From the NCBI RefSeq assembly GCF_009674565.1, contig NZ_WKJL01000035.1, positions 1 through 49,079 on the forward strand: 49,079 nt of DNA, in the 5' to 3' direction. Every line of letters begins with the position of its first letter. Position 1 is the stretch's first letter. The position numbers and the translations under genes were made by a program. The notes under the pieces were generated by a model. It was not told where the DNA came from. It worked only from the letters and a program-made list of their open reading frames with translations, and made no database searches. Below are positions 1 through 8,052 of the stretch, piece by piece. Source of the DNA: Duganella aquatilis. Its GTDB lineage: Bacteria > Pseudomonadota > Gammaproteobacteria > Burkholderiales > Burkholderiaceae_D.

Positions 1-413
1 TGGGCTACGGCGTGCTGGGGCTGACCGGCTGGCGCATGCCGGTGGCGCCGAGTGCCGAGCGCTGGGCCGGGCCGCTGGCCGGCGCCGCCACCGGCGTCAT
101 GGCCGGCGTGACCGGCGTGTTCGTGATGCCGGTCGCGCCCTATCTGCAGGCGCTGAACCTGGACAAGGACCAGCTGATACAGGCGCTGGGCATGGCCTTC
201 ACCGTCTCCACGCTGGCGCTGGCCGTGATGTTGACGGTGCGCGGCGAATGGCATGCGGCGGCGGCCGGCGGCTCGCTGCTGGCGCTGATTCCGGCCATGG
301 CCGGCATGCAGCTGGGCCAGTGGCTGCGCAACCGCATGCAGCCGGCGCTGTTCCGCCGCTGCTTCTTCATCGCTCTGCTGGCGCTGGGTGCGCACCAGTT
401 GGTGCGACTCTAG
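1..413 (+). CDS. TauE/SafE family permease, C-terminal part (5' truncated by window)
   Basis: The reading frame is open from base 3 and ends at a TAG at 411-413, so only the C-terminal ~137 residues are present. What is visible is hydrophobic, with Gly/Ala-rich membrane segments, the repeat-like pair AGAATGVMAGVTGVFVMP and LLALIPAMAGMQLGQWLRNR, and a final LALGAHQLVRL helix. This is the usual second half of sulfite-exporter TauE/SafE (DUF81) permeases, inner-membrane proteins that export small sulfur or organic anions. The substrate cannot be read from this fragment. Its stop codon shares a CTAG tetramer with the convergent arfB stop, so there is no spacer and no terminator between the two genes. 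Confidence 0.75.
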   Translation, partial: GYGVLGLTGWRMPVAPSAERWAGPLAGAATGVMAGVTGVFVMPVAPYLQALNLDKDQLIQALGMAFTVSTLALAVMLTVRGEWHAAAAGGSLLALIPAMAGMQLGQWLRNRMQPALFRRCFFIALLALGAHQLVRL

Positions 414-805
414 AAATTGACTTTGCCGCGCATCTGTTTGCGCTCGCCGTCCCTGGCCTTGCCTTCGAGGCGGCGGCGCTGCGAGCCGAGCGTGGGCTTG
501 GTGGCGCGGCGCACGGTGGGCAGCACGGCGATGCTGTCGACCATCTCCTGCAGGCGGCGCAGCGCGTCCTGCTTGTTGGCGCCCAGGCTGCGCGACTGCT
601 GCGCCTTCATCACCACCACGCCTTCGCGCGTGATGCGGCTGTCGCGCAGGGCCAGCAGGCGTTCCTTGATGTGGGCCGGCAGCGACGAGGCGGCGATGTC
701 GAAGCGCACGTGCACGGCGTTCGACACCTTGTTCACGTTCTGGCCGCCCGGCCCCTGGGCGCGGATGGCGGTGAATTCCACTTCGTCGGGATTGATGAGG
801 TTCAT
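410..805 (-). CDS. arfB: Alternative ribosome-rescue factor ArfB (peptidyl-tRNA hydrolase)
   Basis: The 131-aa protein carries the release-factor catalytic motif GPGGQNVNK at residues 18-26, with GGQ at 20-22. It has the short globular domain and very basic C-terminal tail (RRRLEGKARDGERKQMRGK) typical of ArfB/YaeJ, which inserts into the empty mRNA channel of stalled ribosomes and hydrolyses peptidyl-tRNA. The length matches the family (about 140 aa), whereas RF1/RF2 are over 350 aa. I chose the ATG at 803-805, giving MNLINPDEVEF; the longer open frame upstream has no family resemblance. The gene is convergent with the TauE gene, sharing CTAG at the stops. Confidence 0.92.
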   Translation of the reverse strand: MNLINPDEVEFTAIRAQGPGGQNVNKVSNAVHVRFDIAASSLPAHIKERLLALRDSRITREGVVVMKAQQSRSLGANKQDALRRLQEMVDSIAVLPTVRRATKPTLGSQRRRLEGKARDGERKQMRGKVNF

Positions 806-919
806 GCAGCGATTGTAGCAAACACGCCCGCGCACCGGTGAAGGTTGATGCCTGTCAACGCTTGCGGCGGCGCGCGCGGTTAGGATGACATTTGCTGTTC
901 TCCGAACGAAAGGATCATC

Positions 920-1399
920 ATGTCTTCTTCGACAACGCAGGCCAGCGCCGGTGCGGCGCAGCAGTATCTGGTATTCCGGCTCGGCGGACTCGATTACGCG
1001 CTGGACTTCAACAAGGTGCAGGAGCTGCGGCCCTTGCAGGCGCTGGAGCGCTTTTCGTCGGATGACGGCGAGATTATCAGCGGCGTGGTGGTGTCGCGCG
1101 GCGTGATCATGCCGATCGTCGACATGCGCATCGCTTTCGGTCCGCGCCCGCCGCAGCACGATCCGCTGACGGATGTGATCATCCTCAAATTGTCGAGCTG
1201 CGTGATGGGGATGGTGGTGGATGGCGTGACCGACATCGTGGCGCTGAAGCTGGAACAGATCGAGCCGATCGCCGGGGCGGCGGCGGTGGATTACCTGATC
1301 GGCATCAGCGAGGTGGAAGGGCGCCGCCTGATCGTGGTGGACATCGACAAGCTGATGTCCATCCGCAAAGTGCAGTTCGGCGCCCGCCAGGCGGCGTAG
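920..1399 (+). CDS. cheW: Chemotaxis coupling protein CheW
   Basis: The 159-aa protein is a single CheW domain: QYLVFRLGGLDYALDFNKVQEL at the N-terminus, then GVVVSRGVIMPIVDMRIAFG, MGMVVDGVTDIV and a C-terminal LIVVDIDKLMS. CheW bridges methyl-accepting receptors to the kinase CheA in chemosensory arrays, so it is a cytoplasmic scaffold. An AAAGGA ribosome-binding sequence sits 6-8 bases before the ATG. It is an orphan here: no cheA, receptor or other che gene is adjacent. It could serve the main chemotaxis cluster elsewhere or a pilus-linked chemosensory system (pilU is in the window), which is inference only. Confidence 0.9.
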   Translation: MSSSTTQASAGAAQQYLVFRLGGLDYALDFNKVQELRPLQALERFSSDDGEIISGVVVSRGVIMPIVDMRIAFGPRPPQHDPLTDVIILKLSSCVMGMVVDGVTDIVALKLEQIEPIAGAAAVDYLIGISEVEGRRLIVVDIDKLMSIRKVQFGARQAA

Positions 1400-1411
1400 G
1401 CCGCCGCTGGT

Positions 1412-3418
<2,007 letters not shown>

Positions 3419-3430
3419 TGCGTATTCTTT

Positions 3431-4321
3431 TTAGAGTTTCAGCTGGTCGGCGGTCAGCAGGAAGACCATATCGTCGCCGTTGCTGGTGGTGAGCCAGGTC
3501 AGGCCCAGTTCACCAAACGCCGCTTCGGCAAATTCTTTTTCATTGCCGATTTCGACGATCAGCAGGCCGTCGTCGGTCAGGCGTTCGGCGGCGCCGGCCA
3601 CGATGCGGCGCACGATGTCCATGCCGTCCTTGCCACCGTCCAGCGCCAGTTCAGGCTCGGCGCGGTATTCCATCGGCAGCTTGCTCATCGAGCCGGAGTT
3701 GACGTACGGCGGATTGGTGATGATCAGGTCATACTTTTTACCTGCCGGTACCTTGGCGTACAGGTCGGACTCGATCAGCGTCAGGCGGTCTTCCAGTTCG
3801 TAGGTGGCGACGTTGCGCTTGGCGACTTCCAGCGCGTCGGCCGAGATGTCGACCGCGTCGACGGTGGCGTCGGGGAAGGCATCGGCCATCATGATCGCCA
3901 GGCAGCCGGAGCCCGTGCACAGTTCCAGGATGTTCGAGACGTTTTCCGGCTCGTTGACCCACGGCGCGAAGTACTCGGGTATCAGTTCGGCGATGAAGGA
4001 GCGCGGAACGATGGTGCGCTCGTCGACGTAGAACTTGTAGGTGCCGAGGAAGGCTTCGTTGGTGATGTAGGCAGCCGGCACGCGGTCGTTGGTGCGGCGG
4101 TCGATCACGGCCAGCACGGCGGCCACTTCTTCCGGCAGCAGCTTCGCATCCAGGAAGGGATCGAGCAGGTCCAGCGGCAGCTTGAGCGTGTGCAGGATCA
4201 GATAGGCTGCTTCGTCATACGCTTCGGCGCTGCCGTGGCCGAAAAACAGCTTGGCGGTGTTGAAGCGGGTGACGGCGTAGCGCAGCAGGTCGCGCGGCGT
4301 GGTGAAAAGAGTCGTGTTCAT
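3431..4321 (-). CDS. prmB: Ribosomal protein uL3 glutamine N5-methyltransferase PrmB
   Basis: The 296-aa class I SAM methyltransferase has motif I ELCTGSGCLA (about 133-142), the acidic DAVDIS strand end and the catalytic NPPYV motif at 203-207, which binds the target glutamine amide. The segment after it (GSMSKLPMEYRAEPELALDGG) is the one that distinguishes PrmB, which modifies ribosomal protein L3, from PrmC, which modifies release factors. I use the ATG at 4319-4321 (MNTTLFTTP); the frame runs 11 codons further upstream without family similarity. The gene lies between dapE and yheS on the same strand, an arrangement I recall from other Burkholderiales. Confidence 0.9.
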   Translation of the reverse strand: MNTTLFTTPRDLLRYAVTRFNTAKLFFGHGSAEAYDEAAYLILHTLKLPLDLLDPFLDAKLLPEEVAAVLAVIDRRTNDRVPAAYITNEAFLGTYKFYVDERTIVPRSFIAELIPEYFAPWVNEPENVSNILELCTGSGCLAIMMADAFPDATVDAVDISADALEVAKRNVATYELEDRLTLIESDLYAKVPAGKKYDLIITNPPYVNSGSMSKLPMEYRAEPELALDGGKDGMDIVRRIVAGAAERLTDDGLLIVEIGNEKEFAEAAFGELGLTWLTTSNGDDMVFLLTADQLKL

Positions 4322-4367
4322 GGCTATCTCGGTAAAACGGTCATCGGAGCCCACGCCGCGCTGCCGC

Positions 4368-5510
4368 TTACGTCAGCAGGTTTTCCAGCGTGCGGCGATA
4401 GATATTCTTCAGCGGATCGACAAATCGCAGCTCGATATGCTCGTCGATCTTGTGGATACTTGCGTTGGGAGGACCGAATTCTATCACCTGAGGGCAGATC
4501 TGAGCGATAAAGCGGCCGTCCGAGGTGCCGCCGGTGGTCGACAATTCGGTCTCGACGCCGGTTTCCGACTTGATCGCCGCCGACAGCGCGTCGCTCAGGG
4601 TGCCGCGCGGCGTCAGGAACGGCAGGCCACTCAGCGCCCATTTCAGGTCGTAGTGCAGATGATGCTTGTCCAGGATGGCGTGCACGCGGCGCTTCAGTTC
4701 CTCGTGGGTGCTGGCGGTGGAGAAGCGGAAGTTGAAGTCGATGACCATCTCGCCGGGGATGACGTTGTTGGCGCCGGTGCCGGCGTTAATGTTCGACATC
4801 TGCCAGGAGGTCGGCAGGTAGTACTCGTTGCCGTGGTCCCAGACCTCGGCCACCAGCTCGGCCAGCGCCGGCGCGGCCAGGTGGATCGGGTTCTTGGCCA
4901 GCTGCGGATAGGCGATGTGGCCTTGCACGCCCTTGATCGTCAGCTTGCCGGACAGCGAGCCGCGACGGCCGTTCTTGATCATGTCGCCCAGCGTCTCGTC
5001 CGAGGTCGGCTCGCCGACGATGCAGTAGTCGATGGTCTCGCCGCGTTCCTTCAGCAGGTTGCAGACAATGACGGTGCCGTCGGTGGCCGGGCCTTCTTCA
5101 TCGCTGGTGATCAGGAAGGCGATCGAGCCTTTGTGGTCGGCGTGCTTGGCGATGAACTCCTCGCAGGCGACGACGAAGGCGGCGATCGAGGTTTTCATGT
5201 CGGCGGCGCCGCGGCCATACAGCTTGCCGTCGCGGTGGGTGGGCGTGAAGGGCTGCGAGCGCCATTGCTCGATCGGGCCGGTTGGCACCACGTCGGTGTG
5301 GCCGGCGAAGACCATCACCGGCGAGGTCGTGCCGCGACGCGCCCACAGATTGGTGACGCCGTTCGAGGCGATGGTTTCGCAGACGAAGCCGAGTGGGGTC
5401 AGCAGGTCGATCAGGTGCTGCTGGCAGCCCTTGTCGTCCGGCGTGACGGAGGACAGGGAAATCAGCTTTTCGGTCAGCGCCAGGGTCTTGGAAGGAGTCA
5501 TATCAGCCAT
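4368..5510 (-). CDS. dapE: Succinyl-diaminopimelate desuccinylase DapE
   Basis: The 380-aa M20-family dinuclear zinc hydrolase carries the metal-binding motifs MVFAGHTDVVP (His-x-Asp) and YGRGAADMKTS, the catalytic/metal region TSDEEGPA and the C-terminal EFGPPNASIHKIDEH typical of DapE. It removes succinate from N-succinyl-LL-2,6-diaminopimelate in the lysine and peptidoglycan precursor pathway. The same pathway's dapD and dapC lie 4-6 kb away on the same strand beyond the insert. The start used (MADMTPS) overlaps the end of the ArsC-like gene by 8 bp. A second ATG three codons later (MTPSKTLAL) is equally possible, since neither has a clear Shine-Dalgarno sequence. Confidence 0.93.
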   Translation of the reverse strand: MADMTPSKTLALTEKLISLSSVTPDDKGCQQHLIDLLTPLGFVCETIASNGVTNLWARRGTTSPVMVFAGHTDVVPTGPIEQWRSQPFTPTHRDGKLYGRGAADMKTSIAAFVVACEEFIAKHADHKGSIAFLITSDEEGPATDGTVIVCNLLKERGETIDYCIVGEPTSDETLGDMIKNGRRGSLSGKLTIKGVQGHIAYPQLAKNPIHLAAPALAELVAEVWDHGNEYYLPTSWQMSNINAGTGANNVIPGEMVIDFNFRFSTASTHEELKRRVHAILDKHHLHYDLKWALSGLPFLTPRGTLSDALSAAIKSETGVETELSTTGGTSDGRFIAQICPQVIEFGPPNASIHKIDEHIELRFVDPLKNIYRRTLENLLT

Positions 5511-5856
5511 TGAAAATTTGTTGGTACTGCGCGTCGGAGAAGCCGACGGAGAAGGCGCCGTTGTTGTCGAGTACCGGGCGCTTGATCACGGACGGGTTTT
5601 CCAGCATCAGGGCGATGGCCGCTTCGTCGTCGACGATGGACGCCTTGCGCTCGTCGGACAGCGCGCGCCAGGTGGTGCCCTTGCGGTTCACCAGCACATC
5701 GCGCGACAGGTGTTTCAGCCAGCCGGCGACGATCTCGCGCGTCAGGCCCTGCTTTTTGAAATCGTGGAAGACAAAGTCCTGCTGCTGGTCAGTCAGCCAG
5801 GTACGCGCTTTTTTGACGGTATCGCAGTTGGGGATGCCGTAGACGGTAATGGTCAT
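5503..5856 (-). CDS. ArsC/Spx/YffB-family thioredoxin-fold protein
   Basis: This 117-aa protein begins MTITVYGIPNCDTVKKAR, the thioredoxin-fold start of the ArsC family with a single cysteine at residue 11. The RPVLDNNGAF segment near the C-terminus is the conserved ArsC/Spx 'R-P-[IV]' site. It matches the YffB-like subgroup often annotated as 'arsenate reductase'. That subgroup generally sits next to dapE, as here, and a true arsenate-reducing role is doubtful without ars genes. I chose the ATG at 5854-5856; the upstream in-frame ATGs lack support. It overlaps dapE by 8 bp, consistent with translational coupling. Confidence 0.85.
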   Translation of the reverse strand: MTITVYGIPNCDTVKKARTWLTDQQQDFVFHDFKKQGLTREIVAGWLKHLSRDVLVNRKGTTWRALSDERKASIVDDEAAIALMLENPSVIKRPVLDNNGAFSVGFSDAQYQQIFNG

Positions 5857-5924
5857 GATAGGTCGGGAAAGTTGGACCCGGTAGGATACCATGACCAAGG
5901 ACAGCGCTCATAGTTGAAATCTGC

Positions 5925-7070
5925 TCATCTCGCCAGCGTCTGGCTGCGATTCGATTGGTAGTGAGCGAGCTTGGTTAACGCGGCAGCGAAGGCTTCCGCG
6001 GTGCCAGTGCGCGAAAATTGGAAGCATTCCTGTATGCCTTGCGTAGAGGACAGGCATAGCTCTTCATACTGGGCGATCGGGATCTGAATATTGTTGTTGA
6101 AACGCCGATCCGGGGTGCCGTTCTTGTTCACGAAACGCCAGGTTTGGCCTACAACATTGGAGTCGGATGGAACCCCTCCGTCTTCAATGAAGCGAGTAAG
6201 TCGAGCAGTCGAATTGAGAGAGCCGTAAGTACATGCCGCCACGCGACTGCCGCTGACAATGAACACACGGTCAGGGTAAAAATATAACGAGTTGCGGCCA
6301 GCGTTTAGCCACGGAACGTCGATATTGCATTGCAGGTGGCTGATGCCGCCTTTGCCCAAAACTGCAGTCTTGCGCTGTAATGTTCTCCCTGCACCCGCGT
6401 TGTAGCGTCCATCCAGGACCTGGCCGCTGGCCAAAACGCGCCAGGAGGCTTTGCATTGATATAAACCTGCGAAGCTGCTTAACACTTGTTCATATACGTG
6501 CTCGGCTCCGCTGTCGAAGTCATAGAAGAGAACAGTGCTGCGGCGCGCTTCATCCCACATATATAGCCAGAAAGTGCCAACGGCGACCATTATCGACAGG
6601 GCCAATAACACGCCAGTCATTATTGGACTGGAAGGGCTGTCTTCGCGTAATAGGTACCACAGCATGCCGATGAAAATCAGTGGCCAGTACCATATGGCCA
6701 TTTTGCTCCGCTTGCTATTGATTTCCTCCACGATGTCGACCGAATCTGCATCGGAGAGGTGGCTGACGTCTGCTGACTGAATAACTTCCAGCGGCGCGAC
6801 AGTGGCGCTGCCACTAGGGATGAAACGCTCTCCGGGACGCGGTTCCGCATCGCTTCTTGGTACCTGTAAAGATGCTGTTTCACCCGCCTTTGGATAGTTT
6901 GTCGAGTCCTTGCGGTATGTGAATCTGCCGCCTGCCATCGAAATATAGTTGCCGCGCGGACCTGTGCCGACACGAAACCCAGGTATTCCAACAGATACTC
7001 CAATTCCAGAGCCGGAAAGATTGAAGTTGAAAGGCCCGGCTTTAATAGTCTTTCTAAATGATAACCCCAT
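5925..7070 (-). CDS. DUF4236 domain membrane protein
   Basis: Residues 1-53 match the DUF4236 pattern: GLSFRKTIKAGPFNFNLS, GSGIGVSVGIPGFRVGTGPRG, then a short GGRFTYRK end. The domain's function is unknown. A Ser/Thr/Glu-rich linker follows, then two membrane helices (about 125-141 and 150-171), then a ~200-residue soluble C-terminal half (SFAGLYQCKASWRVLASGQ...) that I do not recognise. Codon use is visibly less GC-rich than in the neighbours, suggesting acquisition. The gene sits with the adjacent cassette between arsC-like/dapE and gpx/pilU, so it is probably part of inserted DNA. Its upstream region holds a CTTAGTGA/TCACTAAG inverted repeat. Confidence 0.75.
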   Translation of the reverse strand: MGLSFRKTIKAGPFNFNLSGSGIGVSVGIPGFRVGTGPRGNYISMAGGRFTYRKDSTNYPKAGETASLQVPRSDAEPRPGERFIPSGSATVAPLEVIQSADVSHLSDADSVDIVEEINSKRSKMAIWYWPLIFIGMLWYLLREDSPSSPIMTGVLLALSIMVAVGTFWLYMWDEARRSTVLFYDFDSGAEHVYEQVLSSFAGLYQCKASWRVLASGQVLDGRYNAGAGRTLQRKTAVLGKGGISHLQCNIDVPWLNAGRNSLYFYPDRVFIVSGSRVAACTYGSLNSTARLTRFIEDGGVPSDSNVVGQTWRFVNKNGTPDRRFNNNIQIPIAQYEELCLSSTQGIQECFQFSRTGTAEAFAAALTKLAHYQSNRSQTLAR

Positions 7071-7132
7071 ATATATCGACCCTACGTTGGCACATCACTA
7101 ATGCGAGCGAGGATTTTAGAATAGCATTTTGC

Positions 7133-7164
7133 CTTAGTGAAAAAATGCACAAAATCTCACTAAG
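7133..7164. promoter_or_regulatory. Inverted repeat upstream of the DUF4236 gene
   Basis: CTTAGTGA (7133-7140) and TCACTAAG (7157-7164) form a perfect 8-bp inverted repeat around a 16-base AT-rich spacer. A further half-site, TCACTAA, occurs at about 7095. The location, 63-94 bp before the DUF4236 start codon, fits an operator, but a transcript hairpin is also possible. No regulator is identified. Confidence 0.4.
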
Positions 7165-7191
7165 AGATCGGGTGTCGCGAGGGGTGGGTGT

Positions 7192-7222
7192 TGGGTATCT
7201 CTTTCGGCAATTTGTTCTAAAT
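7192..7222. repeat. Left terminal inverted repeat of the cassette
   Basis: It pairs with 8005-8035. Position sums are constant (7192+8035 = 7222+8005 = 15227), so the repeat is in the same register as the internal site arrays. The best-conserved blocks are TGGGTAT (7192-7198) and GCAATTTG (7207-7214), followed by the first array site TTCTAAA. Confidence 0.6.
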
Positions 7223-7383
7223 GAGTCTAAAACAGGATAGTAAAGTCTAGAGTGGTCTAATAATCATAGATTTGGGTCTAAAATGCGCTGTAATTTTGAG
7301 CCGATAATCTAAACCGTTCTAGTTTTTGGACTTCAAAGTCTAAAACGAACGATAATCGGGTGCCGCAATCTAACTTTTAGACC
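7215..7383. repeat. Left arm: array of TCTAAAA-type sites with helical phasing
   Basis: TCTA cores start at 7216, 7226, 7246, 7256, 7277, 7308 and 7339, giving spacings of 10, 20, 10, 21, 31 and 31. The best copies read GTCTAAAA (7225, 7276, 7338). Weaker extra cores occur at 7318 and 7369. An oppositely oriented copy, TTTTAGACC, lies at 7375-7383, with its TAGA core at 7378-7381. The spacings are multiples of about 10.3 bp, so all forward sites face the same side of the helix. The arm contains the promoter region of the enclosed ORF. Confidence 0.85.
7351..7356 (+). promoter_or_regulatory. Possible -10 element for the cassette ORF
   Basis: GATAAT at 7351-7356 lies 46 bases before the ATG at 7402. 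A weak upstream partner, TTGGAC, lies at 7326-7331 with a long 19-bp spacer. Array sites at 7338-7345 and 7368-7383 flank or overlap the interval, so a protein bound to the array would be placed to repress this promoter. This is a tentative call. Confidence 0.3.
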
Positions 7384-7401
7384 AATTGCGGAGGGCTTAT
7401 C

Positions 7402-7887
7402 ATGGCATATATACCGAAGGCTGCTGTATATCTTTCCCTCATCGATTTTCAGGAGTTGGAATTTCATTTGTTGGCGACAAGGCCGGGCGTCACGGTGGAA
7501 GATTTTGTGAGTGAGCTTGTTCATCGCTGGCTGGCGATTGAGAAGGAGCGGCTGGCGCTGCGACAGAACGGCCCGTCGATGCGAGGTTTTCAGTGGAAGA
7601 GCGTATTTCTGCCTGATGGCACCAGTCTGCGAACGCAGCACAATCAGACTATTGAATTTGCCAAAGTGGTTGGTGACCATATCCGTTCCGAGGAGGGCGA
7701 GTTATTGACGCCATCTTTTATGGCGAATCGCTACGCCAAGGGGCGCAATGCCTGGCGCTGTATCTGGCTGCGATTTCCTGGCGAAAGCTACTGGATACGC
7801 GCCGACGATTACCGCAGGCGCTTTGAAGAGAGGCATCTGAATGAGTCTAAAAGTTGGGCTACAGAACGAGATTCTGGAGCGTTTTAG
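7402..7887 (+). CDS. Putative ribbon-helix-helix protein with RAMA-like C-terminal domain
   Basis: This 161-aa protein has no family I can name with certainty. Residues 6-46 follow the ribbon-helix-helix pattern: a short strand (KAAVYLSL), a helix (DFQELEFHLLA), a PGVT turn and a second helix (VEDFVSELVHRWLAIEKE). Residues 62-138 (FQWKSVFLPDGTSLR ... VVGDHIRSEEGELLTPSFMANRYA ... RNAWRCIWLRFPG ... WIRADDYR) resemble the RAMA fold found fused to restriction and methylation enzymes and proposed to read modified DNA. Start: ATG 7402, with GGAGGG 7-12 bases upstream. The TAG stop lies inside an array site (TTTTAGAC, 7882-7889). The position inside mirrored site arrays suggests it binds them. GC is lower than in the neighbours. 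Confidence 0.6.
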   Translation: MAYIPKAAVYLSLIDFQELEFHLLATRPGVTVEDFVSELVHRWLAIEKERLALRQNGPSMRGFQWKSVFLPDGTSLRTQHNQTIEFAKVVGDHIRSEEGELLTPSFMANRYAKGRNAWRCIWLRFPGESYWIRADDYRRRFEERHLNESKSWATERDSGAF

Positions 7888-8012
7888 ACTTTAGGGGTGT
7901 AAAAATCGACCGTTTTAGATTTTTATCCCGATTTTATGGAGTGTTTTAGACTGCGCCCGCTCATTTTTAGAGCGTGTTAGAGCACTGCGGTCTGGATTAG
8001 ATCGAATTAGAC
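7845..8012. repeat. Right arm: mirror-image array of TTTTAGA-type sites
   Basis: TAGA cores start at 7885, 7916, 7947, 7968, 7978, 7998 and 8008, giving spacings of 31, 31, 21, 10, 20 and 10, the exact reverse of the left arm. Every core maps onto its left partner by position sum 15227. The oppositely oriented GTCTAAAA at 7845-7852, inside the last codons of the ORF, pairs in the same way with the left inverted copy at 7378-7381. AATGAGTCTAAAA occurs identically at 7220-7232 and 7840-7852. Confidence 0.85.
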
Positions 8013-8035
8013 CAAATTGCGGCGAGGAATACCCA
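8005..8035. repeat. Right terminal inverted repeat of the cassette
   Basis: It pairs with 7192-7222. It contains TTAGACCAAATTGCGG, and a very similar direct copy, TTAGACCAATTGCGGAGGG, lies at 7377-7395, where it supplies the ribosome-binding site of the cassette ORF. It ends at ATACCCA (8029-8035). Confidence 0.6.
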
Positions 8036-8052
8036 GCCCTGCGCCGCGTCCA

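Larger units (their letters stand above)
7192..8035. mobile_element. Candidate ~0.84-kb cassette with imperfect terminal inverted repeats and mirrored site arrays
   Basis: The outer ends 7192-7222 and 8005-8035 are imperfect inverted repeats. The left end reads TGGGTAT...GCAATTTGTTCTAA and the right end, on the opposite strand, TGGGTAT...GCAATTTGGTCTAA. From TGGGTAT through GCAATTTG, 18 of 23 positions match. Inside lie two arms of TCTAAAA-type sites in exact mirror order around one 161-aa ORF. Termini of the form 5'-TG...CA-3' resemble DDE-transposon ends, but I see no target duplication and no transposase, so 'mobile' is inference. GC is lower than in the flanks. The right end stops 17 bp short of the gpx stop codon. 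Confidence 0.6.

Noticed and set aside
5503..5856. Arsenic resistance locus
   Set aside because: Only an ArsC-fold protein of the YffB/Spx-like type is present, beside dapE. There is no arsB, acr3, arsR or other ars gene.
7040..7121. Extra array sites (TTCTAAATGA near 7052, TTTTAGAA near 7114) as part of the cassette
   Set aside because: They lie outside the terminal repeats, do not fit the mirror positions, and the first is inside the DUF4236 coding sequence.
7215..8012. CRISPR array from the many TCTAAAA copies
   Set aside because: Repeats are only about 8 bp, change orientation at the centre and have spacers of 2-23 bp. There is no cas gene and the middle is a coding sequence.
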